From positions 78,592,267 through 78,656,266 of the forward strand of contig NC_063161.1 of NCBI RefSeq assembly GCF_023159225.1: 64,000 bases of DNA, read 5' to 3'. Made by a program: the position numbers and the translations under genes. The notes beneath the pieces are model-generated. The model was not told the DNA's origin. It saw only the letters and a list, made by a program, of their open reading frames with translations, and made no database searches. Below are positions 41,298-51,625 of this stretch, in pieces (position 1 is the first letter of the stretch; every line of letters starts with the position of its first letter). This stretch comes from Perognathus longimembris pacificus. Taxonomy: Eukaryota; Chordata; Mammalia; Rodentia; Heteromyidae.

Positions 41298-41314
41298 TAA
41301 AAATCACACACACA

Positions 41315-41548
41315 GCCGGGCACTGGTGGCTCACTCCTGTTATCCTAGCTACACAGGAAGCTGAGATCTGAGGATCGTGGTTCAAAGCCAGCCTGGGCAG
41401 GGAAGTCCATGAGACTATCTCCAATGAGCCAGCAGAAAACTAGAAGTGGCACTGTGGCTCAAGTGGTAGAGCACTAGCCTTGAGCACCAAGAGCTCAAGG
41501 ACAGTGCCCAGGCCCTGAGTTCAAGGCCCACAACCGACAAAATAAACT
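41315..41548 (+). mobile_element. B1-Geo SINE
   Basis: Begins GCCGGGCACTGGTGGCTCAC right after the 3' duplication of the preceding ID-Geo. GAGATCTGAGGATCGTGG, GCACTGTGGCTCAAGTGG, GCCCAGGCCCTGAGTTCAAG follow. Confidence 0.96.
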
Positions 41549-41995
41549 GCCAGACTCAGATGCCAGCACCCTGCCTCAGGCCAAGGGCACAGAGGTGTGG
41601 GGGTGGGGCCCCTGGGGATGCCCTGGCCGCCTCAGGCCACCCTGGGGACTTGGAGCCAGGTCCTCCCCAGGCTAGGCCTGGGTGGCAGTGGGTAGCAGAG
41701 ACTCTTGGACCCTCCCAGCCACCCCCACCCCAATTAGGGCTATGAGCAGATGTGTGGGGACCACCAGAACCTCTTCATCCCCTCGGCCTATGGGTCCCTT
41801 ACCTTCTGGGCTTTGCTTCTGGTCTTTCCTCCTAAACCAATGGATTCCTCACTGTCTGGTCCACAAACATCCCCAGCTAGCTGCTGTCTCCTCCAGCCCA
41901 GCCCAGACCCCAGGGCCCACCCCAACATGGGCCGCCTCCCTCACGCCCACCCAAGAAGGGTTCTGTGGCAGGTGCCACAGAACGGGGGGGGGGGG
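41549..41995. other. GC-rich unique DNA
   Basis: Ends at a G12 run (41987-41998); nothing recognised. Confidence 0.4.
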
Positions 41996-41999
41996 GGGA

Positions 42000-42130
42000 A
42001 CATGTGCTATAATCTTAGCTGCTCAAGAAGTTGTGGTCCGAAGGACTGCAGTTCTAAGCCAACCTGGACTGAAAAATATGCAGGGCTTCCTCTCCAAAAT
42101 ACCAGCTGGAGGCATGGCTTAAGTGGGCCA
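42000..42130 (+). mobile_element. B1-Geo SINE fragment
   Basis: CTATAATCTTAGCTGCTCAAG, GTTCTAAGCCAACCTGGACT, GGAGGCATGGCTTAAGTGGG; diverged and cut short in the Geo half. Confidence 0.7.
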
Positions 42131-42146
42131 AAAACCTGAGTGAAGC

Positions 42147-42397
42147 TGAGAGCCAGTGGCTCATACCTGTAATCTTAGCTCCTTTGGAGACCGAGAGCTG
42201 AGGAGAGCACAGTTCGAAGCCAACCCCAGGCAGACAAATCCATGAGTCACTTATCTCCAATAAATTTCCAAAAAGCCAGAACTGGAGGTGTGGCTCAAGT
42301 GGTAGAGCTCCAGCTTTGAGGGGGCATGGGAATCCAAGTGAAAACAAGAGGCCATGAGTTCAAACCCTAGTACTGACACAAAAAAATAATTAAGAAG
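42147..42397 (+). mobile_element. B1-Geo SINE
   Basis: GTGGCTCATACCTGTAATCT, CGAAGCCAACCCCAGGCAG, GAGGTGTGGCTCAAGTGGT, GAGTTCAAACCCTAGTACTG and an A-rich tail. Confidence 0.92.
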
Positions 42398-42474
42398 CCA
42401 CACAGTGAGGCCAAATGAGGACACCCTTAGAGGAGGATCACAGCGGTGCAAGGCCTGTGTGCCTATGATTGTGT

Positions 42475-42845
42475 GAAACAACGTTTACCAAAATGAACTC
42501 CCGGAAGTGGAAACAGGGTTTTTTTCCCTTTGTTGTTGGTTTTGTCTCCATTTCATGTGTCTTGTGTGTCTGTGTATCTGCCCTTTGGAGGGTGGGAGAG
42601 GCGCAGGACAGAGGGACAGAGGGTGGACAAAGGCAGCCATGGTACCCCCTGGACACTACGTCGAAAATGAACTGTACAACTTGTGGGTGGGGACGGGAGG
42701 GAAAACTGGGAGAGAGTGAGGGAAGGGGTGACATCGTCCAAAAAAGAAGTGTACTCATTGCCTGACTTAGTAACTGTAACCCCTCTGCACATCACCTTTA
42801 CAGTAACAATGCAAAATTTAAAAATAAATAAAATAAATAATGAAT
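42475..42845 (+). mobile_element. Probable LINE-1 3' end with A-rich tail
   Basis: About 370 bp of unique-looking sequence ends GTAACTGTAACCCCTCTGC, ATCACCTTTACAGTAACAATG and an AAATAAATAAAATAAATAA tail. The layout (G-rich tract, then a short AT-rich end and tail) resembles rodent L1 3' untranslated regions. No reverse transcriptase frame is present. Another 3'-truncated retroelement or a processed RNA copy remains possible. Confidence 0.4.
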
Positions 42846-43423
42846 AAGTCCCCAAATGAAAGGAAGTGATGGAGGGGCAGCTGGTCACAGAGGGCTTCCC
42901 TAGAACTGAAATAAAAGAAAAGAAAAATAAGAAATGAGTGGCAGGCCGTGGGCCTGGGGGCCTCTGGGAGCCTCCCCACCCTTCAGCCCTGCTGTCTCCA
43001 GGGTGGACCCCCAGGGGCTGACAGGAGGGGAGTGGGGCTCCAGAGGGGCTGAGCCGGGACTCCAGGGGTGTGTGTCTGAGCTGGGCCCAGCTCTATCAGC
43101 CAGATGGCGGCTTGGGCTCGCCATTGCCAACTGATTTCACGGCAAGGCCTGGGGCTGGAGCTCCTGACAGCCCTAGCCCTGGGGAACAAATAGGACAGAA
43201 CCGGCAATGAAGGAGCAGGCTCCGGTGTGGCCATACACTCCCCGGCTGCACGGGGACCCTGGTGCACAGGGAGGAGGGGGCTGGACGGGGGCCAGGGCTG
43301 CCCACACTGTGCCATCCCGCCCGGCATCCTGCCTACCACACTGAGAGACCTGGGCGGCTCTGTGAGGAAGGGGCACACACGGCCCATACAGGTGACCGGC
43401 GGCTGTCCCTTCCATCTTGAATC
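42846..43423. other. GC-rich unique DNA
   Basis: Nothing recognised. Confidence 0.4.
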
Positions 43424-43566
43424 CACATCATCACCATCACCATCACCATAATTATCACCGCCAGCACCCTCATCCTTATTACCACCATCGCCATCACCAT
43501 GATTACCAATGCCACCACCATCATCACCATTACCACCATGCTGTCGCCATCATCACCGTCGTCACC
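43424..43566 (+). repeat. (CAT/CAC)n triplet array
   Basis: CATCACCATCACCATCACC-type triplets with interruptions over about 140 bp; the Met/Val-rich minus-strand frame is translated repeat. Confidence 0.93.
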
Positions 43567-43836
43567 TAAGAGCCCTGTGCTCAGCCCTGCAGGGCCCCCA
43601 CCCTCCCTGGCTTAGGGAGGCAGTGCCCCTCCCCCAGCCTCCCCTCTCCCGTCCTCCCCCTGCCCTGCCCCCACCACCACAGGGTGGGCTGGCTCTTCCT
43701 GGCAGAACACTAAGGAAACCCAGATAGCCACTTGGGAAAAGCAAGACCCACCCCAGCCACACACCCCGGCCATGAGCTCTGCTCCTGAACGCTGTTTTCA
43801 CCCTGAAGTGGTGTGACACGGCCCTGGAGTGGGAGG

Positions 43837-43837
<1 letters not shown>

Positions 43838-43880
<43 letters not shown>
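43838..43880 (+). repeat. (TG)n microsatellite
   Basis: About 21 TG units. Confidence 0.97.
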
Positions 43881-43881
<1 letters not shown>

Positions 43882-43899
43882 TCTTAAGATTTGCTTGGT

Positions 43900-44000
43900 G
43901 GAAGTGGCACTGTGGGTTGACGTGGCAGAATGCCAGCCTTGAGCAAAAGAGCTCAGGGATGGTGCCCAGGCCCGGAGTTCAAGCCTCATAACAATAATGG
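43900..44000 (+). mobile_element. Solo Geo half of a SINE
   Basis: GGAAGTGGCACTGTGGGTTG, ATGCCAGCCTTGAGCAAAAG, GGTGCCCAGGCCCGGAGTTC, AAGCCTCATAAC. No left half is present; the TG array occupies its place upstream. Confidence 0.88.
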
Positions 44001-44114
44001 ATACCTTTGGGCCTAAAGCGCTTCCATAGTTTGGGTAATTTCTCCAGAAGAGTGCCCACCGGGGGGCATCGCTGGGTCGAGCTACCCACTCCCCTCTATA
44101 ACCAGGGATCTTTT

Positions 44115-44170
44115 CTTTGTTTTCAGTACTGGGATCTGAACTCAGGCCTAACCACCTGAGCCACACCCCT
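44115..44170 (-). mobile_element. ID-type fragment
   Basis: CAGTACTGGGATCTGAACTC and CCACCTGAGCCACACCCC in reverse. Confidence 0.5.
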
Positions 44171-44466
44171 CAGGCACCAGCTACTTGGGAGGCACAGAGT
44201 GGAAGGATTGAGATTCAAGGCCAACCTGGCCCCTCCCCCACCAAAAATAACATTAGTAAAATCTCCAACAAAGAAACCAGATAGGGTGGTGTGTATTTGG
44301 GAAGCCAGTTTGTGAGGAGATATGGACAGGAGCTGAGGCCTGAGGCAAACACCCAAAACACTCAGGGAAAACAAGACAGAAAAGGCTGGGGACTCGGCTC
44401 AAGTCACCAAGCTCCTGCCAAGCAGACATGAGGTCCTGAGTTCAAGCCCCAGCACTACAAGCTTTT
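44171..44466 (+). mobile_element. Trimeric B1-B1-ID SINE
   Basis: B1 part (CCAGCTACTTGGGAGGCAC, CAAGGCCAACCTGGCCC), a second degenerate B1 part (CCAGATAGGGTGGTGTGTAT, GAGCTGAGGCCTGAGGC), and an ID part (GGCTGGGGACTCGGCTCAAG, GAGTTCAAGCCCCAGCAC). The order matches the copies at 22.9, 38.0, 47.5 and 60.5 kb. Confidence 0.65.
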
Positions 44467-44550
44467 GGGGAGATGAAGGGGCTGTGGTTAGCTCATTTGC
44501 TGTTATGTTTTCAGTCACTAATTTTGGCATTACTGGTGATTCTCAAATCT

Positions 44551-44664
44551 TCCTCCTCCTCCTCCTCCTCCTCCTCCTCCTCCTCCTCCTCCTCCTCCTC
44601 CTCCTCCTCCTCCTCCTCCTCCTCTTCCTCCTCCTCCCCCTCCTCCTCTTTCTCCTCTTCTTCC
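44551..44664 (+). repeat. (TCC)n triplet array
   Basis: About 28 near-perfect TCC units, then CTT/TCC variants. It gives poly-Ser and poly-Leu frames that are not genes. Confidence 0.97.
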
Positions 44665-45062
44665 TTGCTGCCTTGGAGCTTTTTTATTTTTTTTTGCCAG
44701 TCCTGGGCCTTGGACTCAGGGCCTGAGCACTGTCCCTGGCTTCTTCCGGCTCAAGGCTAGCACTCTGCCACTTGAGCCACAGCGCTGCTTCTGGCCGTTT
44801 TCTGTATATGTGGTGCTGGGGAATCGAACCTAGGGCCTCGTGTATCCGAGGCAGGCACTCTTGCCACTAGGCTATATCCCCAGCCCCGCCTTGGAGCTTT
44901 TTTGATCAGTGCTAGCACTCTACCACAGCTCTACTTCCAGCTTTTGGGTGGTTCATTGGAGGTAGAGTCTCATGGACTTTCCTGCCCAGGCTGGCTTTGG
45001 ACCTCTATATTCAGCTTCCTGAGTAGCTAGGATTACAGGCATGAGCCACCGTGCTGAGCTGG
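44665..45062 (-). mobile_element. B1-Geo SINE interrupted by an ID-Geo insertion
   Basis: The host resumes at 44904 with CAGTGCTAGCACTCTACCAC, GGTTCATTGGAGGTAGAGTC, GCCCAGGCTGGCTTTGGACC, GATTACAGGCATGAGCCACC. Its Geo tail lies before the insertion, next to the TCC array, and is hard to bound. Confidence 0.9.
44686..44887 (-). mobile_element. ID-Geo (IDL-Geo) SINE, nested
   Basis: GCCAGTCCTGGGCCTTGGAC, GCTCAAGGCTAGCACTCTGC, GTATATGTGGTGCTGGGG, CTTGCCACTAGGCTATATCC, CCAGCCCC. Exact 16-bp duplications GCCTTGGAGCTTTTTT flank it at 44670-44685 and 44888-44903. Confidence 0.97.
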
Positions 45063-45515
45063 GGTTTCTTGGTGAGTCCAGGCTCCTCTAACCTTGCAAG
45101 GCTGTAGGAGCCGGGACACAGGAGCAGAGCCAAGGGGGAACGTGGTGGCCACCCCTCCCAGTCCTAACCAGCTCTGCCAGCTGCAGAACCCCGGGGAAGC
45201 CAGGGTGGTGTGGGCCAGGGAACTAGGTGTGCGCTTTTCCCAACAGGCCATGCAGGAGAAAGGTGACTCCCCAAACTCACCCCCCAGGCCTTGTCCTTGT
45301 CCTGGGAGCTCTGCTCTACCTCAGGAGACAGCCACACTCCAAAGCATCAGGGGCCCCTAGGCCAGCACCCCACTCTGTCCATAGGCTGTGTGGCCTGTTG
45401 CTGGACGTGACTGACCACGGGGAAAGGCCAGTCCGGCTGGGTCTGCTCATGCTGGCTTAGAACCTAGCCCCAGCATTCCCCAGACCCTCCTGCCCTGCGT
45501 AGGCGCCCCCTCTTT
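45063..45515. other. GC-rich unique DNA
   Basis: Nothing recognised. Confidence 0.4.
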
Positions 45516-45516
45516 T

Positions 45517-45738
45517 TGGTTATGGAGCTTGAACTCCAGGCCTGGGCACTGTCCCTGAGCTCTTTTGCCTCAAGGCTAGGGCTCTACCACTTTGAGCCAC
45601 AGTGCCACTTCTGGTTTTCTGGTAGTTTATTGAAGATAAGAGTCTCACAGATTTTCCTGCCCAGGATGGCTTTGAACCATGATTATCAGATGTTAGCTTT
45701 CTGAGTAGCTAGGATTATGGGTGTGAGGCACCAGTCTC
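45517..45738 (-). mobile_element. B1-Geo SINE
   Basis: TTATGGAGCTTGAACTCCAG, GGCTCTACCACTTTGAGCC, GATAAGAGTCTCACAGATTT, GAGTAGCTAGGATTATGGGT. Confidence 0.93.
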
Positions 45739-45742
45739 TCAT

Positions 45743-45743
<1 letters not shown>

Positions 45744-45781
<38 letters not shown>
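45744..45781 (+). repeat. (CT)n microsatellite
   Basis: About 19 CT units between two SINEs. Confidence 0.96.
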
Positions 45782-45782
<1 letters not shown>

Positions 45783-45799
45783 CTCCTTCTGTCTCTCTC

Positions 45800-46170
45800 C
45801 CTTTCATATTGTGTTGAGCACCTGGCTTTACACCTGCTAGGCAGGTGCTCTACCTTTTCAGCCATACCTAACCACAAGCCCCTGATCTCTGCCCTCTCAG
45901 TAGCTGGGATTACAGGCTTGAGCTTTAGTTACTTTTCAAATAGGTCTAATGTGGGTTTGGGGGTTGGGGGAGGCACTGTCTGGACTGTGATCTCTTATTT
46001 ATACATCCCAAGTAGCTGGGACTACAGGTTCAGACCACCACACACACCCTTATTGGTTGAGATGGACATCACTAATTTTTTTGCCCAGGTTGACTCCAAA
46101 CTTCAATCTCCGCAGTCTCTATCTTCCAAGTAACTGGGATTACAGGCTGGAGCCACCATACCCGACTCTT
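45800..46170 (-). mobile_element. Cluster of ID and B1 units (possible B1-B1-ID trimer)
   Basis: An ID-like part (45805-45880; GCTAGGCAGGTGCTCTACC) precedes three reversed B1 ends: GTAGCTGGGATTACAGGCTT (45900), AGTAGCTGGGACTACAGG (46011) and AGTAACTGGGATTACAGGC (46130). On the minus strand this reads B1-B1-(short B1)-ID, consistent with one trimer plus an extra unit. Confidence 0.6.
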
Positions 46171-47535
46171 CTCTCTTTAGGAATGAGCTGGACAGAGGAT
46201 GGACAGGCAGATGGACAGGTAGAGATGGTGCCAGAGACTCTCGCTGTCCTTTGACTGCTTTCTCCGGATCTCCAGACTGCAGCCATTAATCACAGCTTGT
46301 TGAGCGCCGGCGGGGATGAACAGAAAGCCGGCTCCCAGGTGATGAAAGGCTCTGGGGGGCCGGGCCCCTCCCCATGGGCCACTGGTTGTCCCCAGGGGCC
46401 ACCCTCTGTGACAAGCGTGACAATGACAACATGCCTGGAATTCTCATCTTCAGCCACCAGGGCCCCAGCCCAGTGGAGGAGTGGGGGGCGGAGACTCGGC
46501 CCATTATCCAGAGGAGAAACTGAGGCCAGAGGGCTAGACCCACATATGCAGCTAGCTGATAGCATAGCCCAGAACCTCAGCTTCTAGACTCTGCCTGGGA
46601 TGACTCTTCTGCGGCTCTGTACCCCCGCCCCCCAGGGGACCAGACATGCCCCACTCCCTGCCCAGCCCCCTCCCCACACAGGGCCTCACATCTGGCTCGC
46701 ACGTGCTCCAGGCTCTGTCTGAGGATCTAGGAGCCCAGGAGGGCGGAGGGCGGAGACCAGGTCACCCTGCCATCCATGGGAACTTCCCCTGCTGGGCCTT
46801 CCCACCCCAGCTCAGCCAGCCCAGCCCAGGGGGTGCCTGTGACTCTGCACCATGCCAGCCTTCCCCTCCCCTCCCCTGGCCCCAGCTCCTGTGTGGGCCT
46901 GGGTAGGTTCCTCACCCTCTCTGGGCTGCAGCTGGCTCATATGAGAATAAATGGGATGTGATCAGAGGCCTGCAGCTACTGGGAGGGTCCCAGAGGCCAC
47001 TTTGGTGGTAGGCCTCAGTTTCCCCATCTATAAAGAGATCAGCAGTCCTTGAGGATCCCCCTGGCCTTGCTGAGTTTCCACGGGGTGGGGGAGAGGACCT
47101 GACCTGAGCGGAGCCCCCTCCTCGTGGCTCCCTGTGCCCCTCCCCAGCATCCAGAGCCTCCCCCCACACCCCTAGCTCCCCACTCTCCTACCCCGTCTCA
47201 GATGACACCAGCCACTCTGTGTTGTTCTGGGGAGGGGTGGGCGCTAATCCACCGGAACGGGTGCCTCTCCACCAGGAGATTCTCAGAGCAGTGAGGTCGA
47301 GGGTCAGGAAGGCGAGGACAGGAGGGTGCTGAGCGCCTGCAGGGATGGGGCAGGGGTCCAGGGGCCCCTGACCCCTGTGAATCTGCCTGGCGCAGGGCGT
47401 GAGGCTCCGGGAGGAAGGCCTGGGCCCCTGCTACCCAGGCCTGTCCACTTTGTGTCCATCTCCAGGGGCTTGCCTTCTTCCTGGGATGGGCAGCTCGGTA
47501 CTTTGCCCATCACCCTAGTAGAGAAACTCCACCAG
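46171..47535. other. GC-rich unique DNA with MIR words
   Basis: MIR cores near 46500-46530 (reverse, GGAGAAACTGAGGCCAGAGG) and 47010-47040 (forward, GCCTCAGTTTCCCCATCTAT). No gene recognised. Confidence 0.42.
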
Positions 47536-47539
47536 AAGT

Positions 47540-47828
47540 TGGGTAGGGTGGCACACACCTGCAATCCCAGCTATACCAGAGGCAGAAGTAGCAGGAATAA
47601 GGTTCAAGGTCAGCCTCTGCAAAAGTAGCTATGGAGACCTCACCTTAACCATCAGACAGAGTGTGATCGGGGCATTTTGGTAATCCTGGTTACTTGGGGG
47701 GCAGACATGAGGCTTGAGGTTCACAATCAAAGCAGAAGGAGTAGGGACATAGCTCAGGTGGTACAGTGCTTGCCGGACAGGTGCAAAGCCTTGAGTTCAA
47801 TTCTCACCAAAGGAGAAAAAAAAAGTCG
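47540..47828 (+). mobile_element. Trimeric B1-B1-ID SINE
   Basis: B1 (47540-47645; GGTGGCACACACCTGCAATC), second B1 (47660-47735; GGTAATCCTGGTTACTTGG) and ID part (47740-47815; GGACATAGCTCAGGTGGTAC, GAGTTCAATTCTCACC) with a poly-A tail. The linker CCTTAACCATCAGAC is like the 38.0-kb copy (CTCAACCAACAAGC). Confidence 0.75.
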
Positions 47829-48680
47829 TGCCAGTGGCTGATGCCGATTTTGAACATCACAGAATCAGAAATGACCTGCAAGGTGACCTCTGCAGAAAGC
47901 TGTGTCCACTCAGATGCGAGTCCACTCAGATGTCCCCAGACCCAGCCAGTACCCCTGTGGGAGGGGACATGGGAGTCCTCCCCTGCCCACCCCTCTCCTG
48001 GACTGGCTGGCAGAGACTAGGAGACAGAGCATGAGAGCCCAGCTCAGCTGGTTGCCTCCCAGGCTCACTGGCCTCTGTCCACCCCCTCCCCCAGCTGGAC
48101 GGAGAGGCAGGGTCCCCCTTTCCAGTGCTCCTGGTTCCCTCTTTACCTCAGTTCCTCTGCTCCTCTGCTCCACTTGGCTGCTTCACCCTGCCATGGGCAA
48201 AGTGGGTGGGTGAGGAATTGGTGTAGGCCTGTAAACTCAGGGTGATGGCTGGGAGGCAGAGCTTTACTGAGAAACAACCCCCCCGCCCCGTGTTCTGGGA
48301 TGCTGCCCGGCCAGTCCTGGCTCGTTTACTGAGATTAGGTGGGTCTTCTAGGGTCCCAGGCTTGGCCCTGTGAGGGTCCTGTCTTGTCTGACTCCCATCG
48401 GCATGCCATGGGAATCAGAGTGATGTCCAGTGGCGGGTGTCCACCAACTGCTGAGTGAGGCCTCTCTCTGGGCCTCAGTTTCTCCATCAGTACAGGCAGG
48501 ATGGCAGGATGGAACTTTCTAGACTCAAGTTCTTTGGTCAATCTCTCTGAATCCTTCAGGCAGCTCTGCGAAGGTAAATGGGTGCTGACCCAGGAATGGG
48601 CATTTCCTGCCTCCCTGCGTCTCTCACGCTCCTTGCCCACCCTCTGGGGAGGCTGCCTGGCTGGGGCTGGTTCTGGGCCC
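47829..48680. other. Unique DNA with one MIR core
   Basis: MIR word GGGCCTCAGTTTCTCCATCA at about 48471. No gene recognised. Confidence 0.4.
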
Positions 48681-48956
48681 CACCTGTCCATCCATGCATC
48701 CATCTGTCCATTCATCCATCCATCCACCCATCTGTCCATCAGTCCCCCTGTCCATCCATCCACCCATCCATATGTCCATCAGTCCACCCATCCATCCATC
48801 CATCTATCCATCCATCCATCCATTCATCCATCCATCTGTCTATCCATCCATCTATCTATCAGTCCACCTGTCCATCCATCCATCTCCATTCATCCATCCA
48901 TCCATCTGTCCATCCATCCATCCATCTATCTGCTTGTCCATCCTTCTGTCCACTCT
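48681..48956 (+). repeat. (CATC)n/(CCAT)n array
   Basis: About 275 bp of CATCCATC units with CTGTCCATCAGTCCA interruptions. It gives Ser/Ile/His/Pro-rich frames that are not genes. Same motif class as the GGAT arrays at 32.7, 58.0 and 59.5 kb, on the opposite strand. Confidence 0.95.
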
Positions 48957-49150
48957 AGCCATGTAGGTGCTCCTTGGTCCTCCTGGGTTCTTCCTGGGTC
49001 CCGCTCCTGTGCCATCGTCTCCTTCACATCTAACTCGGGTGAAGGCATCACTGGAGCCTGAAGCCACCCTAGGGCTGTGGCCAAGCTGTGAACTTGGGCA
49101 TCTTAGGGACCTCTAGCCCTCAGTTTCCCCCTTAGGAACATGGGAACAAA
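48957..49150. other. Unique DNA with MIR core
   Basis: AGCCCTCAGTTTCCCCCTTA, then GGAACATGGGAAC, near 49115-49146 is a MIR word. Confidence 0.45.
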
Positions 49151-49160
49151 AACAAAGCCA

Positions 49161-49400
49161 AGCAGGTGGCCAATGGCTCAAGCCTGTCATCCTAGCTACT
49201 CAGGAGGCTGAGATCTGAGGATTGTGGTTCAAAGTCAGCCTGGACAGGAAAGTCAGTGAGACTCTTATCTCCAGTGAACCACCAGAAAACCAGAAGTGGA
49301 GCTGTGGCTCATGTGGTAGAGCCTTGAGTGGAAAAGGTCAGGGACAGCACCCAGGCCCTGAATTCAAGTCCCAGGACTGAAAAAAAAAAAAAAAAAAAAA
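49161..49400 (+). mobile_element. B1-Geo SINE, first of a tandem pair
   Basis: GCTCAAGCCTGTCATCCTAG, GAGACTCTTATCTCCAGTG, GGAGCTGTGGCTCATGTGG, GCCCTGAATTCAAG in reduced form, and a 20-bp A tail. The target word AACAAAGCCAAG lies before (49151) and after (49402). Confidence 0.95.
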
Positions 49401-49413
49401 GAACAAAGCCAAG

Positions 49414-49650
49414 GCAGTCAGATGCTGGTGGCTCATGCCTGTAATCCTAGCTACTCAGGAGGCTGAGAGCTGAGGATCAGGGTTCAAAGCCAGACCAGGA
49501 AGGAAAAGTCCATGACTCTCTTATCTCCAAGAAACTATTCACAAAAAGCGAGATGTGGTGCTGTGGCTCAAGTGGTAGAGCACTTACCTTGAGTACAGAG
49601 AGGCTCAGGGACAGCACCAGGTCTTGAGTTCAAGCCCCAGGATTGTGCAC
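49414..49650 (+). mobile_element. B1-Geo SINE, second of a tandem pair
   Basis: GATGCTGGTGGCTCATGCCT, GAGAGCTGAGGATCAGGG, GGTGCTGTGGCTCAAGTGG, GAGTTCAAGCCCCAGGATTG, with a CA/CG-rich tail. The word GAACAAAGCCAG recurs at 49691. Confidence 0.95.
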
Positions 49651-49702
49651 ACATGCATGTGTGTGCACGCGCACGCACGCACATACACAAGAACAAAGCC
49701 AG

Positions 49703-50019
49703 CCTTTCCTGCCACGGATGTGAGGGCACTTCTGGGGCTTGAGGACCCCTGGGCCCCTATACACTGCCCTCCTGGGCATGCCCCAACCAGGAGGGGCGGG
49801 ATGCTCTGCCCTCCCCCCAGCTCAGCCCGGCAGAGCTGAGTGCACAGGGATAGACCAGACAGGTCCCTGGCACACCCACAGCTCATCCGCGCTATCCCAC
49901 GACACACAACCTGAGAGGCGTGTCCTCACCCCCCACACCCGTGTCAGCCGCTGGGAGATTTCACACACGTCCCCAGGACGAGCAAGTGACAATCTCGCTG
50001 TGTGGAGAACGGGCTGGTG
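49703..50019. other. GC-rich unique DNA
   Basis: Nothing recognised. Confidence 0.4.
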
Positions 50020-50305
50020 ACGGCTAATTGATTTTACAGCGGTATCGAAGGCCATACAATGAAAATACCATCAATTTGATCCACTATTTAATGGGTCCAA
50101 TTTAGTCTCTGTAAGTGCTCACTAAACTAATTTCTCTGGGTTCAGCAATCTGAAAAGCTATCATATCTCTAATCTTCTTCAATATATTCATCTGGAGAAG
50201 GGAATTTAGCCAATTCTGATGTACGGAGATGATCTGTTAGCACAGTGTAAATGTTTATAACACGGCAATCGAGTTCGTTTATAAGAGTATGAAAAGTTTT
50301 ATTGG
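50020..50305. promoter_or_regulatory. Strong candidate conserved element
   Basis: GGCTAATTGATTTTACAGCG, ACCATCAATTTGATCCACTA, TTTAATGGGTCCAATTTAG, CACTAAACTAATTTCTCTG, GCCAATTCTGATGTACGG, TTATAAGAGTATGAAAAG. About 285 bp, repeat-free, abruptly AT-rich, with stops in all frames. One of the two best enhancer-like islands here. Confidence 0.57.
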
Positions 50306-50394
50306 GCAGGGCGCTGGAGCAGAACCGGCAGATAATAGGCTGTTACCCAGCAGGCCGTGGGCGCCGGGAGCGGGCGGTGGGCGCCGGGCGCAGG

Positions 50395-50505
50395 CTGCGT
50401 GCAGCACAGAAAGGCTGGGATTGCTCTAATCTCAAATTGAGAACCCAAGTTCTGGCAGGCTCCACAATGCTCTCCGAATTCGACTGCATAAAACAGTCCA
50501 TGCGG
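50395..50505. promoter_or_regulatory. Small candidate conserved patch
   Basis: GGATTGCTCTAATCTCAAAT, TTCCACAATG-like GCTCCACAATGCTCTCC, GAATTCGACTGCATAAAAC; probably part of the same island group. Confidence 0.35.
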
Positions 50506-51018
50506 CGTGCCCCCGCCCCTCCCCCGCCAAGCCCACTGGGACCCCCACTTCCCCACTTGGGCAAAATGGAGCCACACAAAGGAAGACAGAAAGTCAGGGG
50601 GTGACGGCTCGGGTCTCCCCGGATGAGCGGAACCCAGATGTTCTGGGCAGATTCAAGAGTCTGCCCTTCTTCTTTCCTCTGGGGTACCCCCTCCCTCTCC
50701 CCCCCAGCCCATGCGGGTGGGGATTTATTACCAATCAGTGATCACCGGCTGTTGTCCTTCCCCCCTCCCCCCCCCCCCGCAGGACAGGACAAGAAGAAGC
50801 TTAAATTACCCGGGTCCCTCCCTGAAGAAGGGGGGCCCCCCTCCAGGGCCAGCCTCCAAGTGACCTTTCCCAGGATGGGTGTCCCACCAATGTGACTGAG
50901 GGAGCCCCTCCCCTCACGCGGTGGAGGACGCCCGCCAGAGGCGTGTTTGGGTGCCCCCTCACCCCAGTCTGGGCGACGCAGGTTCAGACCTCATCCCCCC
51001 CCCACCCCCAATCCTGGA
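50506..51018. other. GC-rich unique DNA
   Basis: Contains a long C run (about 50761-50782) ending GCAG, an acceptor-like look-alike. No matching donor or known peptide follows. Confidence 0.4.
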
Positions 51019-51245
51019 CCCAGGCAGCTGTTTTGTTTATTTTGAAGCCTGATTATTCAGTGCTAACGAGCTGGCCCATCCCACCCATTAAGTGTGGTTT
51101 TGGGGTTCTGTTGTTTTTCTCACATCCATCCTGTTTTTAAAGAAAACATTCCTGGCCACAGGGGCACATAAATTAAGAAGATCAGGAGAAGTTAAGTGCC
51201 AACGGGCCTGCAAATGGAAGAGCCAGGCAGTGATCAGCCAGGTGG
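51019..51245. promoter_or_regulatory. Candidate conserved element
   Basis: GCTGTTTTGTTTATTTTGAA, CCTGATTATTCAGTGCTAAC, CCATTAAGTGTGGTTTTGG, GGCACATAAATTAAGAAG. It is unique and AT-rich. TGTTTATTT is forkhead-like and TAAGTG NKX-like. Confidence 0.48.
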
Positions 51246-51618
51246 CTGACGAGCAGGGAGGCCAGGATCTGCGCCCCACCGCACCCCTGCGCACCTCCCC
51301 CCAGCCCCAGTCCCCCAGGCTCAGAGCCACCCTCCACACACACACCTCCTCCCCCCCCCCCCCCCCCCCCCCGCCAGCTCCAGTCCCCTGGGCTCAGGGC
51401 CCAGGTGGCCATCCGAGGCTCAGGCCCACTCCCGATGCACCAATGCACCCAGCTCGAAATCGATGGGCTCCAGAAGCCACGCCCAGGACGGGAGCCCCAG
51501 GGCCAGGCCTCAGGTCCCCAGCTCCCAGATGGGGGTTTGGGCTCAGATGGATACCCACTTATAGCCCTGGAGGTGGGCTTGCTATGGAGGGGAGCTGGGT
51601 GCTGGGTGATGGCTCTGG
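51246..51618. other. GC-rich unique DNA with C24 run
   Basis: Uninterrupted C run at about 51349-51372 (the longest homopolymer C noticed). No gene recognised. Confidence 0.5.
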
Positions 51619-51625
51619 CCTTAGC

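Noticed and set aside
44473..44760. Poly-Ser and poly-Leu frames
   Set aside because: Translation of the TCC array continuing into a SINE.
50740..50900. Possible exon after a long C run ending in GCAG
   Set aside because: The tract is a C homopolymer rather than a mixed pyrimidine tract. No good donor follows, and the peptide (GQDKKKLKLPGSLPEEG) is not recognised.
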